A stretch of 64,000 nucleotides of DNA from Acanthornis magna (GCA_036785705.1 JAWUZG010000084.1:10801501-10865500), one strand, 5' to 3'. Positions 37,401-49,099 are shown, counted from the stretch's first letter. The notes: generated by a model from the sequence alone, not told the origin. Numbers and translations: made by a program.

Positions 37401-38990
37401 CCCGTCTCTCCTGGCTGAACCCGTGCCTAACTGATGCTCACCTCCCGCTTTTTAAGATTATGTGCTCTTAGTGATGAGGAACTAGGAGAGCCTTTTCATG
37501 ACCTGCTCCCTAAATTATATCCTTTAGGCCATGATACCTCCATCTGGCCGCCTTCAAGGGCCATTTTGGGATGGAAAGGACAGTGTGGTAATATTCACCT
37601 AAAACAGCCACATGGGTAGGTTGTCCAGCTCACAGGCTGATGTGAGCTCTGAACAGGCATCTTTAAATGAAAAAAAGTCTTCACATTTCCTACAACACCT
37701 GTGATATCACCATTGATGAAATGAAAGTTGTCTGTCTGTACCACTGGTCCACAAAGTCTTTTGCCAGGTGTGACTCTATGCCTGCCCAGGAAACAAGTGG
37801 GGATCTGCACCCTGAAGATCATCTTTGCTGCATCTTCTCTCAGTCACAAAGCTACAGACCCTTCCCACTGTGCAGCACATCTGTCCCCACAAACATCAGG
37901 AAATTACTTCAGGAGATCCAACCTGCCATGGCATCTCATCGCTCAGCAGCCTGAGCATGGATAGATCCTTCCTGTGCCATGAGCCAGGCTCCAACATCCT
38001 GGCAGCAGCAGCCAACCCCAGGTCCATGGGTCCAAACCCATGGGCACTGCTGGTGCATCCTGGTGTGGGCAGACTTTGGAAGCACCACAGAAGGTGCAGT
38101 CCTTGGGAGGTGGTGGGAGCTGTCCCAGCTGCCCCAAGCTCCTCACCAGCACGGCAAGAGCAGGAGTGAGGGTCCCTGGCAGTGCTGGAAGACTGCTCTG
38201 CACAGATGTGGGCTGAATGTCAGAACACCATGGGCACCTGGCATGGTGCACCTGGCAAGGCCTTTCCATGGATGCAAAGACAAATGCCCCTCTTCTTGAA
38301 GCTGACCTACCTGTAGCCACCATTGCCCTCAGGGTCCTCAAGCTGCGACCCCTCCAGCCCTGCAGAAAGCCAGCACCTGGGCAGTCTCTGCAGAGCCAGC
38401 ACATCTAGGAATTCATATTAATTTTATTCCCTCTAGGGAATAAAACCATCCAAGCTGTCTTTCCTCACGGGTTTTGATTTCCCAAAGGCAAGAGAATAGG
38501 AACACAAGGAGTGAGGGGGTCCCCAAACACAGAGCATGAAAGAGGTTCATCTTTCCCCTCACTGTTTGAAGATGAAAAAATCATTGCCATGATGACCCTC
38601 TGAGATGCACATCAACATTATGATGATGTTCTGGGACCAGTTTTAGCACGGTGTCAATTATGCTCCCCCTTCTTTTCCTTTCATACTCCTCCATCCCAAA
38701 ACAACAAAAGGCAATGATTGCAGTGACCTGCAGAAAATGTAAAGCACAAGCCAGCTGATCCCTGGCAACACAATAGCGAGATTAGTTCATCTGCAGTGAA
38801 CAAACACGTATTATGTGGGTTTTAAAGTTAGGAGAGGAAAATGCTGTGGTTTTCATGTACTTCTATTCACTAAGGCTGCAAGTTATTACTTCCATGCAGC
38901 TGAGAAGCCCTATTTTTAAAAATAGCCTTCAGCTTGTTTTGAAATCTGCAAGCATCTCGCTTTGTTTTGCAGCAGCGTAATAAAAATCCC
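34451..38990. other. Intergenic, SLC22A18-CDKN1C
   Basis: Divergent intergenic space between the putative SLC22A18 promoter and the CDKN1C CpG island. No coding exon, repeat family or RNA gene was recognised. The open frames are short. Confidence 0.6.
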
Positions 38991-39378
38991 CGAGCCAGAA
39001 ACGATCCCGTTTTCCTCCACACGCATCACCTCCCCCGCCCCAAGCCCCCGCGCTCCACGGGATGCTGAAAAAACTCCTGGCGACACTTCTCGAGGAGAAA
39101 AAAAAACAACGACCAAACAAAATAATAATAAAAATAATTTTAAAAAACCCCAACACTCCCACACGCACCCTTCACGCGGAAAAGGCAACACGGAGCGGGG
39201 GGAAAAAAACAACCCCGAAAGTCGGCGGGCTGGAAACGGTGGCGGAGCCGCGGCCGGCGGCAGACAAAGGGAGCGGGGCCGGCCGCGGGCGGGGAGCGCG
39301 GCGGCCGCCCCCCGGGGCCGGGCCAGCGCCGGGGCCGCCCCCCCGGGCCGCGGCGGGGCCGGGCCGGGCCAGTGCGGG

Positions 39379-39586
39379 CCAATGCGGCCCGCGGCGGAGC
39401 GGCGCTGCCCGGCGCAGCCAATGGAGGGCGCGGGCAGCAGCGCTGCCGCCGGGGGCGGGGGGCGGCGGGGGGGGGCCCCGCCAATCGCGGCGGGCCGGCG
39501 GCGGGGAAACACTATTATGCTAATGGTGTTTTGCTCGCACTCGCGGGGAGCGGGGTTTAAAAGGCAGCGGCCGGGGGCAGGGGCTC
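39379..39586 (+). promoter_or_regulatory. CDKN1C: CDKN1C core promoter
   Basis: Three CCAAT boxes (39379-39383, 39418-39422, 39481-39485), a GC box GGGGGCGGGG at 39451-39460, an octamer-like ATGCTAAT at 39517-39524 and a TATA-like TTTAAAAG at 39556-39563 stand in order within a CpG island (about 39000-40680). The TATA-like box predicts transcription start near 39587 and a 5'UTR of about 115 bases. The motifs are seen; factor binding (NF-Y, Sp1, POU) is inferred. Confidence 0.75.
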
Positions 39587-39701
39587 AAAGGCGGGACGCA
39601 GGGCCGGTCTGACCGCGAGCGAGCGAGCGGACGGGACGGCAGGAGAGGAGCGGCGGGGGGCACCCACGCCTTCCCGGCCCGCCGCGTCCTGCCCGGCGGC
39701 G

Positions 39702-40152
39702 ATGTCCAACGTGCACCTCTCCGGCGCTGCCGCCCTGGAGCGCCTCTCTGCCCGGCGAGCCCTGGCCGCGCACGGCCGCAGCCCCGTCTGCAGGAGCCTC
39801 TTCGGGCCGGTGGACCACGAGGAGCTGGGCCGGGAGCTGCGGGAGCGCCTGCGGGAGATGGGGGAGGACGACCAGCGCCGCTGGGACTACAACTTCCAAA
39901 CCGACACGCCGCTGCCGGGGCCCGGCCGCCTGCGCTGGGAGGAGGTGGAGGCCGGCGCCGTGCCCGCTTTCTACCGGGAGACTCTGCAGGTGGGACGGTG
40001 CCGCGTCCCCCTCCTCCGGGCGCCCCCTTCGCCGCCGCCGCCGCCCGCCGCCGGCAAGGGGCCCGGGGGGCGCCTGAGCCGGGAGAACCGCGCCGCGCCC
40101 CGCCGCCGCGGCATGCGGCTCCGCCGGAGGGGCCCGACCGCCCGCATCACAG
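39702..40152 (+). CDS. CDKN1C: CDKN1C coding exon 1
   Basis: 451 bases from the ATG in GGCGGCGATGT to the donor ATCACAG|GTGCGT. It encodes residues 1-150 plus the first base of Asp151. The open frame runs on into the 89-bp intron (40153-40241), so a single-exon reading would give a false C-terminus. Confidence 0.95.
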
Positions 40153-40363
40153 GTGCGTGGGGAGCCGGGGGGCGCGGGGGGCGGAGGGCGTCCCGCCGCA
40201 GTGGCTGACGGACCCCTCCTTCCTCTCCGTCTCCCATCCAGATTTCTTCGCGAGGAGAAAAAGGCCGGCGGAGCCCAAGGCGGCAGCGGAGCGCCCCGCC
40301 GGCTGCCCGCCGCCCCCCGCCGCCGTGCCGGCTGAGCAGACCCCCCGCAAGCGGCTCCGGTGA
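39702..40363 (+). CDS. CDKN1C: CDKN1C, cyclin-dependent kinase inhibitor p57KIP2 (190 aa, complete)
   Basis: Two coding exons, 39702-40152 and 40242-40363, join in phase 1 to give 190 residues ending TPRKRLR. The protein binds cyclin-CDK2 and related complexes in the nucleus and blocks the cell cycle. The KIP domain is plain: cyclin-binding RxL motif CRSLFGP (30-36), the DHEELGREL helix, the CDK-binding [13 protein letters not shown] (59-71) and the ATP-pocket helix VPAFYRET (87-94). Residues 104-147 form a Pro/Arg-rich linker. The C-terminal PCNA-binding-like segment TARITDFF (146-153) has Thr where a PIP box normally has Gln. It is followed by the basic signal RRKR and the conserved QTP phospho-degron (Thr184). 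Human p57 is 316 aa; the PAPA repeat and acidic region are absent here. The start has a purine at -3 and matches the family N-terminus. Confidence 0.97.
40242..40363 (+). CDS. CDKN1C: CDKN1C coding exon 2
   Basis: 122 bases after the acceptor TCTCCCATCCAG|ATTTC, ending with TGA at 40361-40363. It encodes [13 protein letters not shown] through EQTPRKRLR. The exon continues 5 bases past the stop to the donor GAGCCAG|GTGAGA, a post-stop intron also found in mammalian CDKN1C. Confidence 0.95.
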
Positions 40364-40489
40364 GCCAGGTGAGACGTGCCCGGGCGACGGTGTCCGGGCG
40401 CCTTCCGCGGCGCTCTCTTACTTATTTCCTATACCACCACCAATTTTTTTCCTGCTTATTTTTTTTCCCTCCTTTTTGCTCTTCCCCAG

Positions 40490-41190
40490 ACTTTTGCACT
40501 ACTGCACCCACGGGAGAGGCGCGCCGCCCCGGGAGGCGCGACGCCCCGGAGGCGCGGGGGGCCGGGGCGGGAGGCGCGGCGAGCCGGGACCCCCCCGCGC
40601 CCGCCCGGCCCGGGAGCGGGAGCCGGAGCGGGAACCGGAGCCGGAGAGGAGCCGCAGCGCCGGCCGCGCACGGAGCAGTGTTATCGTACAACAGTGCAAT
40701 GTATGACGTTCTGTATAGAAATGTATTATGCCTAATGTGAGTACACTGGCCAGAAGTGTAAAGCTTTAAAAGTCATTTATAAGAAATGTTTAATCTCTGC
40801 TGAGCTCTCAGTGCAAAAAAAGGAAAAAATGAAAAAAACAAGTGTATATTTGTACAAAACTTTTTTTAAGAGTTATACTAACTTATATTTTCTATTTATG
40901 TCAGAAACGTGGATAACTTTGACATCCAATAGTCTTTTTTTTTCTTTTGGTTAAGCCAAAGGGCACTATATTTGCTTTTGTTATTCACAAAATGTAAATT
41001 TATTTTTATAGTGGATTTTTTTTTTTTTTTTTGCATTCACAAGATGTAGCTATGAATCAAAATATTTTTTAGACCTTACTTGAAGACAGATCTGTTTCAA
41101 TGGATCCTGAGCCGGTCTGTACCACTGCCATTGCAAATAATACCACAACTTCAATAATAAAATTAAATAAAAGTCAGGAAACGGCCGCAA
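40490..41190 (+). other. CDKN1C: CDKN1C 3'UTR exon
   Basis: After a 121-bp intron (40369-40489) with a pyrimidine-rich acceptor CTCTTCCCCAG, the last exon is non-coding. Its first 190 bases are GC-rich. The rest is AT-rich with GTATATTTGTAC, several T runs and ATTTA-like words that may affect stability. It ends shortly after two poly(A) signals. Confidence 0.85.
41156..41171 (+). promoter_or_regulatory. CDKN1C: CDKN1C poly(A) signals (two AATAAA)
   Basis: AATAAA occurs at 41156-41161 and 41166-41171. A GT-rich element, TTGGTGTGTGCTGG, lies about 25-40 bases downstream (41197-41210). Cleavage is expected near 41185-41195. Confidence 0.85.
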
Positions 41191-41199
41191 GCCTGCTTG

Positions 41200-42490
41200 G
41201 TGTGTGCTGGAGGGGAAGTCCGGGGGAGGGGGGTGGCAGGGACAGCCCCGGAGGCTTGGGCGGGAGAGCCAAGCCTAGCTCTGAGTCTCTCCCTGGAGGG
41301 GGTCCTGCCTCGCCGCGGGGCCCCGAGCGCCCCCCGAGCACGACCCCGCCACGGGGAGGGCACTCCCACCACTGCGCTGCTGCGAAAAGCTGGCCTGCGG
41401 TTCGGAGGGGAAAGCGGGGCTGCTTCTTCCCTTAAAAACAAGTTCAAACTCCTGAGTACTGCCGGAGTTAACCAAGCGTGAGGGGAGCACACGCCCTTCA
41501 TCACACCCTGACTTCGGCCTTTCGGCACGTTGAAATGGTAACTTTTAACAGTTCACCCTTTCTTCCCGAGGCTGTGCCTGCCCCCCCTCACCGCATCGGG
41601 GCTGGGGCCGCTGCCTCCCTCTCTTGGGGACAGCCTCGGGGGGTGACTGGTGCGTGCGGCCATGGCCCTCAGTGGGCTCAGCACTGGGGGGCGGCCCTGC
41701 CTTGGCTGTGCAAACCTTTCCCCCTCACGGCCCCCCCTTTCGGCCGCGGGCCCTCAGTCCCCAGCCTGGAGCCCAGAGCCCTGGCTACTGCAGGGAAGCA
41801 CTTCCTGGCACCTCTAGCCCAGCAATGATTTACAGGACAAACACAACAGTTCTGGGAAAGGCAGCAGTTCCAGCTCGCCCTTAAAACAAGTAAAAAGCAA
41901 AACAACACACACAAAATCGACCCTCCCACCAGACAAAACAGCCAGCATTTTGACGTTGCTTTGGTGACAGCGCTGTCACAACCATGCATCCCCAGCACTT
42001 TGCGGTATCACCTCGTCCCCATGGCCTGAGGGCAGGTTAGAGCCGAGGGATCTGCACGCGGCCCCGTGGGGTCAGGGCACACGCCCTGCTCTGTGTCCCA
42101 GCCCAGGGAAGGGGGACAGACCAGCTCTGGTGCTGGCTGCAGGTGGTGCAGGATTGGGATGCTGAGGAGTACAGATGGGGAGGAGGACCAGGCTCCCAGA
42201 GCCGTGGGGACTGACTGGACTGATTTATACCTTCTAGACTCCACTCCCAACCTTGCACCTCTGTGAAATGCTGCACCCACCCCCAGCCTGGACCCAGCAG
42301 CTGGGGGGGACCAAGAGGGCGTCACTCCGTGGCTTTCTGATCTCTGTACGATACACTTCCACGGAGGGGGGAGGGAGCAGAGAGAATGAGGTCCACAGTG
42401 AATACGGCTCAGGGTTTACCCACATCGTCTTCCCCCCGTCACAGCACTCCTCTCTGCCTCCCCCTCCTTATCCCCCAACCTCTCCCCCCG
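41200..42490. other. GC-rich flank downstream of CDKN1C, no gene recognised
   Basis: GC-rich sequence just past the CDKN1C end. Open frames on both strands are composition effects with no family resemblance. I see nothing else. Confidence 0.5.
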
Positions 42491-42499
42491 CTGTCAGGG

Positions 42500-42800
42500 C
42501 CGCTAAACGCTCCTGGCTGTAAAAGTAACATTGATTACCTCCAGCTCCATGATCGCTTAATCAGAACGGGATTATTTTACACGCCCGCATCAGTGGCCGC
42601 TGACTCAATACGATTTTCCCCCCCTTTGAAAAGAAAAATAGCTTTTCCCTTTCCTTATGAAAGCCAACAATACCCGGAGTGAGGCAGCTGGATCCTCCAG
42701 GATTTATGGGCTTTTCTCTCGCTTTCATGAAAGCAGGTGCCTTTGGGACCTCCATTGTCCCAGCCCACAACTAATAATAGGACTTTTTGCAATGAAAGAT
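42500..42800. promoter_or_regulatory. Candidate conserved non-coding element
   Basis: Unusual non-repetitive sequence dense in homeodomain/TALE-like words (TGATTACC, CTTAATCAG, ACTAATAATAGG) and forkhead- or TEAD-like motifs, with no coding potential. Composition of this kind, close to a developmental gene such as CDKN1C (2 kb away), suggests an enhancer. This is a judgement from sequence texture; no alignment was possible. Confidence 0.3.
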
Positions 42801-43089
42801 CCCTGCTCCGAGCTCCCAAATACCTCGGCCGGAGGAGCCACGAGGTGTGCCCAGGAGGAAAGCTCTCACCGCGGGGAGAGTTTAGGCACGGGGCTCTAAA
42901 GCAAACAAGTCCAGCTCACGGGCAGTGCCCCAGAGGAGCCGTCGGGTTTGCAACCCGCAGCAGGGAGGGCCCCGTCCCGCAGCCCCCGGGGCTCCGCTGC
43001 CCTGCAGGGCCCGGGGGTGCGGGAAGGTGTGCGGCCGCCCCCGCGCCCTGCCCCACCCAGCCCGGCCGGCCCTCCTCGCCCCGGCACAA

Positions 43090-43345
43090 AGCACACTGCC
43101 CCTATTCTTTCGGCCTTTGTAGCCATATGGCAAATCCATGTAGACACAGCCAACATCCATTTATTCAGGCACATAATGTCCCGCAACAGGGAACAATTGG
43201 AACTTTGTTTGCTTCTATTATTGATGCGAATGGGCGACAGAGAGAGAGAGAGAGAAAAAAAAATCATTTAACTATAAGAGATATCCAGCTAATTATGAAC
43301 CATATGTGCCTATAGTTTCAAAGCAATCCAATGAAGTTCATTTTA
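43090..43345. promoter_or_regulatory. Candidate conserved non-coding element with (AG)n tract
   Basis: Sequence including CCATATGGCAAA, CATAATGTCCCG, ACAATTGGAACTTTG (SOX-like) and CTATTATTGATG has the look of a deeply constrained element. It is followed by an (AG)n/A tract at 43239-43263. No open frame of note. Confidence 0.3.
43239..43263 (+). repeat. (AG)n-A microsatellite
   Basis: Eight AG units run into about ten A. Purine only. Confidence 0.9.
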
Positions 43346-46140
43346 AATCTAGACTACTTTATTAGTACGGAAGACAGATGTCTCAACAGTACATGCATCA
43401 GAGGAAACTATGTAAAGAAGTTCTTGAAATATTTAACTAGGACTCATTCATTGTCAGAGGGGCTTTAAAGTGCCCTTTATCATGAGAATGCATAGGCAGA
43501 AGCGGAGGGAGGCTGCCGGTTGTTACCGCCAACCCACTTACCCCTTAGTGCTAAATCCCAAATTCCACTTTGGATTTGACAACAGGAATATTTTTGGAAA
43601 GGATTCAAAATATCAGGGGTCTTGAAGGACTGAGCTTGCTGCTCATTACAGCTACAAAAAGTCAGGTCATTATTTGAGCTGCCTTAATCCCAGACTGAAA
43701 CCAGCTATGCAATTAGAGGAATAATCTACTCCAAAATCACCACTGCTCCCTCTCCCAACGAGCAGAGCCGTGCATTTGGAGCACAGCTACTGCAGTTCCT
43801 CCCCTGCCTCAAGAGAGACCAAGACAGGAGCATTAACATTGCTGGACCTCCAGAAATTTTTTCATACAAGCATCTCTCACTGTGAATCCGTGGTGGGCAC
43901 CTAAAAGGAAAGGGCACTAAAGCAAGAGCGGATGGGGAGCTTGGTGGGAGGAGGTCTTTCAGATTTTAATTTTTTTTTTAGTGAATGCAATTATCAGCAA
44001 ACAATCTTGCCAAAAAGGTTAGTGCTATCTTTATGAGCACAGCAACATCTACCAGTAATTAAGCCACTTCAGTTAGATGAATGCAACATATGGTTGACAC
44101 AGGGAATCATTCTCCTTCCTAGCCACAACTTTTCTTTTTGGGCCAAAACTTGTTCTATTATCGCATAAAATAAACAAAAAGCTGCTTTCCACTACTTCAG
44201 CAAATATTTGTTGCTAATGAGCAGGAGGTGTACTTAACAGGATGGGGAAAAACCCCCATCACTTTAAAAGAATTATTTCCTATGTTTTGATACAAAAATA
44301 AAATAAATTCACTAAATGCCCACTTTGCTTGTAATGAGTGGTGATTGCTTGGTAGGATGGCTGCATAGGGAGATTCATGTGAAGGAGCCACAAAGAGAGA
44401 TGCAAATTGGATTGATCATTTTTAAGAAAAAAAACCCAAAAACCAAAAAACCAGATATGAAGAGTAGTTGCATATATACAAACACACATATATACCAGAA
44501 ATAACTACTCAGTGAGTATAAAGTAATTCATCAGGGAACAGGATTTTTTTAAAGCCATATTATCACCTATCCCTACAGGTGACATTAAAATGGTTTTCCA
44601 ATGCCTTTCCCCCTCCTGTACCTGCTCAGAAATGTTATTATTGATAATAATTTTTGGAACAGAGCAAGCCAAAACACAAACCAAAAGTCTTTACCTAAGA
44701 CAAATAGATGGGATTATGTCTGACTCACAGAGGATGGAGAAGAATCAAGTATTTCCCCCACACACATAGTATCTAATACTGAAGATCACACAATCTCTTT
44801 TGATGTCAATGATGAATTTTCCAATAGAAAGTTCTTCGTGTTTTGGTTTATTCAGTTATTTTTTAAACTGAAGTTATTTTTTAGCCGTAGGTTTCCAAGA
44901 AACCTTTGTTGGCACAGACTTTTTTGGGAAAATAGGAGAATGAAAGATGCTAAACAGTTAGATAAACTATATAGAACAAAAAACCCTGAAACAAGTACTG
45001 CTAAGACAAAAAAAACACAGAACAAACTAAATTTTGGACCCACTTTCCACAATCCACATGGCCAAGCCTCTGCTCCAAGGAAATTGGTGGCCTCACATCT
45101 ACATCTGTGGTGTCATATGGGCCCCAGGCTACAGGATGAGGATACAGGGAAAGGAAACAGGAGGATGAGGAGGCAGCACCAGAAAACACCTAGGATGGGG
45201 ATAACAAGGTGTAGGTGGAGCAGAAGCATGGCTGGGATACACTGGAAGAACTGGGCAGAGGACACAAAACTCTACTGGTGGGGTCAGAGTGGGGGAGAGA
45301 AGGGAACAGGTCACGATATTTATATTCTGTACATTCCTTCCGAGGCTGCCTGGCCCCAACACATCTCTACCGTCAGCAAACACCCATGGAACACATCCAG
45401 TAACATCCCATCCTTCCCCTTGGTTCACCTATAGAGTGCTAGCAATAATCTCTTTTTTGTCCCTGTGTCCCAGGTCAGTGTGGGATCTAAAAATGCCCCA
45501 GACCTGCTGAGGAATCACTAGGTTTCATTCACACTCTCGCAGGACTACTTACTCTCCCCAATCATATTTGCTTTAGCCTACTTGATGGTTCCTCTCACAC
45601 ACATTACACTTGTATTACACAGAAAATGAGGATTGGGAAGGAAACACACAAGTTTTGGCAGTGCCCAAGCTGCCTATATGATTTCAGCCCAGATCTTTTA
45701 CTCCTAGGGCGTTTTCACAGCCTTGCCCTCATTTCTCCCCCCAGAACACACAGCACCCAATTCACCCAGTGCTTTACCTTGCAACGTCAATCTGGGTCGT
45801 GCAGCAAAGGTGAAACTTCTGCATAAACTCCTGCTAGAGGAAGTAAAGCAAGGACCTGGAAGATGCTTTCATGTTTAATCCAATGCCAACACTTGAATGC
45901 AGGCTTTTTATTCTTCAGAGAACAGTTGGCTGCTCCCGACCTGTTCCTGCCATAGAGGCTTTGTGCAGTTCAGGACCAGGTGCTTCAAGTTTTCATGAGC
46001 AGCCACTAATTGTGCCCAGGTTTGTTGGGTGGAGGTGCTGAGCATCCACAGCTGCAGCCAGGACCACTGAGTGCCTGGCTCTGCATGTGGTTTTGGCCAG
46101 ATGAAGCCCATGGTTGGAAAAGGAACAGCCATGGGGTACC
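43346..46140. other. No gene recognised
   Basis: Unique sequence of moderate AT content. No exon, RNA gene or repeat family was recognised. One 198-codon open frame at 44838-45434 has no family resemblance and an AT-rich, biased composition. Confidence 0.5.
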
Positions 46141-46144
46141 TTGG

Positions 46145-46500
46145 ACCAACACTCCAAATTAATTATTAGCGCCCATCTCTTTTTATTTGTCTCCCCATCA
46201 TTAAACAGTGATAATAACACTCATCATTTATATTTTAATCCACTAATATTTGGAAAGTGCTGGGTTACTACTGTGAGCAGCACTGTATAAATCTGGTTGG
46301 GACATTAATAATGTCTTTGAGCAGGGTTTGAATAGTGCCCAGTTAATAAGACGTAGCACCGTCCATTGAACATCGAGAAAAACAAAATTGAGCAACTGCT
46401 CATTAAAGCGAGCACCGTTCACTCTGTGCACTCAATGCGATCATTTAATTAAAAGATTTTATCATCATGCACAGACACAAGGGGGCAGAGCCAAGGCCCC
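46145..46500. promoter_or_regulatory. Candidate conserved non-coding element with CTCF-like motif
   Basis: AT-rich, low-repeat block with many homeodomain-type cores (AATTAATTATTAG, TTAATCCACTAATA, CATTAATAATG, CATTTAATTAAAAG). It ends in a CTCF-like core on the plus strand at 46475-46489 (CACAAGGGGGCAG). No coding frame. Enhancer or boundary function is inferred from texture and motif only. Confidence 0.35.
46475..46489 (+). promoter_or_regulatory. CTCF-like motif, forward
   Basis: ACACAAGGGGGCAG matches 12 of 14 positions of the CTCF core CCASYAGRKGGCRS, including the invariant AGGGGGCAG part. Confidence 0.4.
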
Positions 46501-48185
46501 GTCTTCCCTCATCCTCGCCTGCTCCACATCAATCACACCAGAGTATTTCTTGGATGTAACTTAAAAGAAGAACCTAAAAAACATTCAGCATTTTTTTTCC
46601 AAGTCCCTGCACTAACAGGAATCACTGCTTGAACTTTGACAGGTCTTTTCACTCTGCCAGATCTTTTTTTCCTTGCCTGTCACCCCTCGGTCCCACTGTC
46701 ACCCTGCCCACCACCTGCTGGACTCCTGCAGGTGCAGCCACTTGGCCCCAGCCTGTGCTCTCCACCATCCTTGACATCACAGCAAGCCTGGGAAATTATC
46801 TCTGTGCGTGGCTGAGAGGTGGGGGACAGGAGAAGGGTTTTTCAGAGCTGGAAGGTGCTTTGATTTGGGCTGGTTTTGAGTGATATTGGATTAAAGGAAC
46901 ACGGGCACACAGCTCCCCTCGCACGCTGTTCTCTGCTGGGGCTGGTGGCAATGAATGTGCAAACCAGCCACCTCAAAAACCAACAAATGAAACCAAAATC
47001 ACCTTTCTCCAAGAATACACCACCACCACTGCCTGCGTTTTTACATGAAAGTTCTGAGGAAAAGTCCCTGTTTGGGTCACATCAAGCAGCCTTACACTGG
47101 GAACTGAGGTCTAGAGCAATTTACTCTGGAAAACAAAGAGCACAAATTAAGTTATTTTCATACATTTGGTAATTGGTTTAGCAAAGGCAACGTTTCTTAG
47201 GACCTTCAGTCAAGATGTTTTCAAGCATGGATCTAGCTAACATCACTTCAGTTTTGCCGGTGCTGTACAGCATTCCATCTGCTGACTGGTGATCCCAAAA
47301 GCTTTGGATTTTCCCTTTTTTTTTTGTGGGGGGTTTGCTCTCACCCAGATGAGTGAGCAGGACTGGGAATAACTGGCACCTGATTCTGTATTTTCTTCTG
47401 CACATCAGTAGAAAAAACCTGTTTCTTTTTCCTGCTGACTGAGGGACTCCAGACACATATCTTGTCACAAGAAGCCCGTCTCTTGTGCCAAGAACAAACT
47501 TTTAGGAGCTGCTCTGAGCAGGCATTTCTGCTTGGAGAGCTGTGGGAGAGGGTGCGGTGGTACCCACCTCTGCCTTCCTAGACTCTCACCCCTCGTCTCC
47601 AAAACATGCAGGATTTCCATGCCACCCTGTGCGGCACAAGTGAGGAACGCAGGGAGTGCAGCCGGTTCCTGAGTATTACGGGGAACACACATTTAATTTG
47701 AGTTGAGATGGCAAAAGGCATCTGCCTGATGCAGCCTGCTCCCCTGCCAAATTGCACATTGCCCCTCCAGCGCCCAGTCCGTGAGTGGTGGAGCAGGGCA
47801 GGCAGGGGGAAGAGGGGAAGCACCCCCCAGCTGGTAGTGGAAACGCTTTCTCCCCACCAGCACAACTCCTGGGCCGGGCGCTCCCCTGAGAACCGGCCAG
47901 GCACAGCTTTTCTGCTGCGTAAATAAAATAAAAGCAGCCGTCCTTGTTTGCTCTTGGGTGTGCAGCACAGCTCCAAGCAGCAGCAGTCACCTCTGCAGGG
48001 GGATACAACAGGAGATTTGGGGATCATTTCCATAACAATCGCTGTTAGCAAACACCCATAAAACACAGCGGGCAAAGACACCTTATCAGAATGGGTTAGC
48101 TGCAAATTAAAAGACTGTGCTTGTTGGTTTGGGTTTTGTGCCTGTCTGCAGGATTGCGAGGACTTGGTGTGAAAATTCTCTTTTA
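46501..48185. other. No gene recognised
   Basis: Mixed-composition sequence with no recognised exon. A 203-codon minus frame at 47578-48189 shows no domain, has many Cys and Arg, and is taken as chance. Confidence 0.5.
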
Positions 48186-48189
48186 CCAT

Positions 48190-48625
48190 GCTAAATAAAA
48201 AACAATAATCCTAATTTCACTTGAAAGCTGTTAACAAGCAGAGAGAAAATACAGAATTTATATACGAAGTTTGATCTAAGTTCACTGAACTATTCTATCA
48301 GAGGAAGGATAACAAGGGGTGCGAAGGGGGAGGAAAAGAAAAAGGAAGAGAATAAAACTTTTCCAATTATCATATTTCCCTGAAATTCAGTTATGCGGAA
48401 CCAGAATAATTACAGATTTAGCAGAAATATTGCAAAATGTCAGCACGGAAGGGGCTTTTTCTTGACCCTGTGGACTATAATGGGAGATAAAGAGATTGAC
48501 CATTTTGGGAGGAGGATGCCTTCATTTCTCGACATGACTGTAGATTATTTCGGCTTCAAGAGACAAGAATGTCCCTTTAACATCTGACCTGGCCTTTATT
48601 TAAGAGCAGCACTTCACGGTTCAGG
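48190..48625. promoter_or_regulatory. Candidate conserved non-coding element
   Basis: Non-repetitive stretch with GATA-like (AGATAAAG, CTTATCA-type), SRF/ETS-like and homeodomain words and no long frame in the middle. It reads like constrained regulatory DNA. Evidence is texture only. Confidence 0.25.
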
Positions 48626-49068
48626 AAAGACAGACAATTTTCTAATTCCCAGCTCTGCTGGAGGCTGAGGCAGCAACTTCCAGACAGGACACCTGCTAAC
48701 ACTAGAGAAATGGCATTATTATGTCTACAAGTTTACAAATCTGAGGATCAAAAAGCCTTTGCTTCTGCTGCTACTCCACAGGCCAAGGACTACGACTTCT
48801 TCAAAACGGAGTTTCACAGAGTTTTTTCTTCCCCCCTCCAAGAAATGGTTTCTTTTCATTTTGAGCAGATCAGTTTCCACGTGAAAAAGTCAATAGTCAA
48901 AGAGTTTCCTAAGTTTCATTGGTGTGTAGCAGAAAGGGGATTAGACCTGGGGCCTTTTTACTGGCAAGCCTTTAAGCAAATAAATGTTCTTGAATTCTTA
49001 GAGAAACAAACCTAACTTAAACAAAAATCCAGAATATATGGGATTTGCCCCTCCCCAACACAAATTTA

Positions 49069-49099
<31 letters not shown>

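Noticed and set aside
38916..39612. Open frames of 114-216 codons over the CDKN1C promoter
   Set aside because: They cover promoter motifs and the 5'UTR and are composition artefacts of the CpG island.
47578..48189. 203-codon minus frame
   Set aside because: No domain, odd composition, no splice or promoter context; probably chance.
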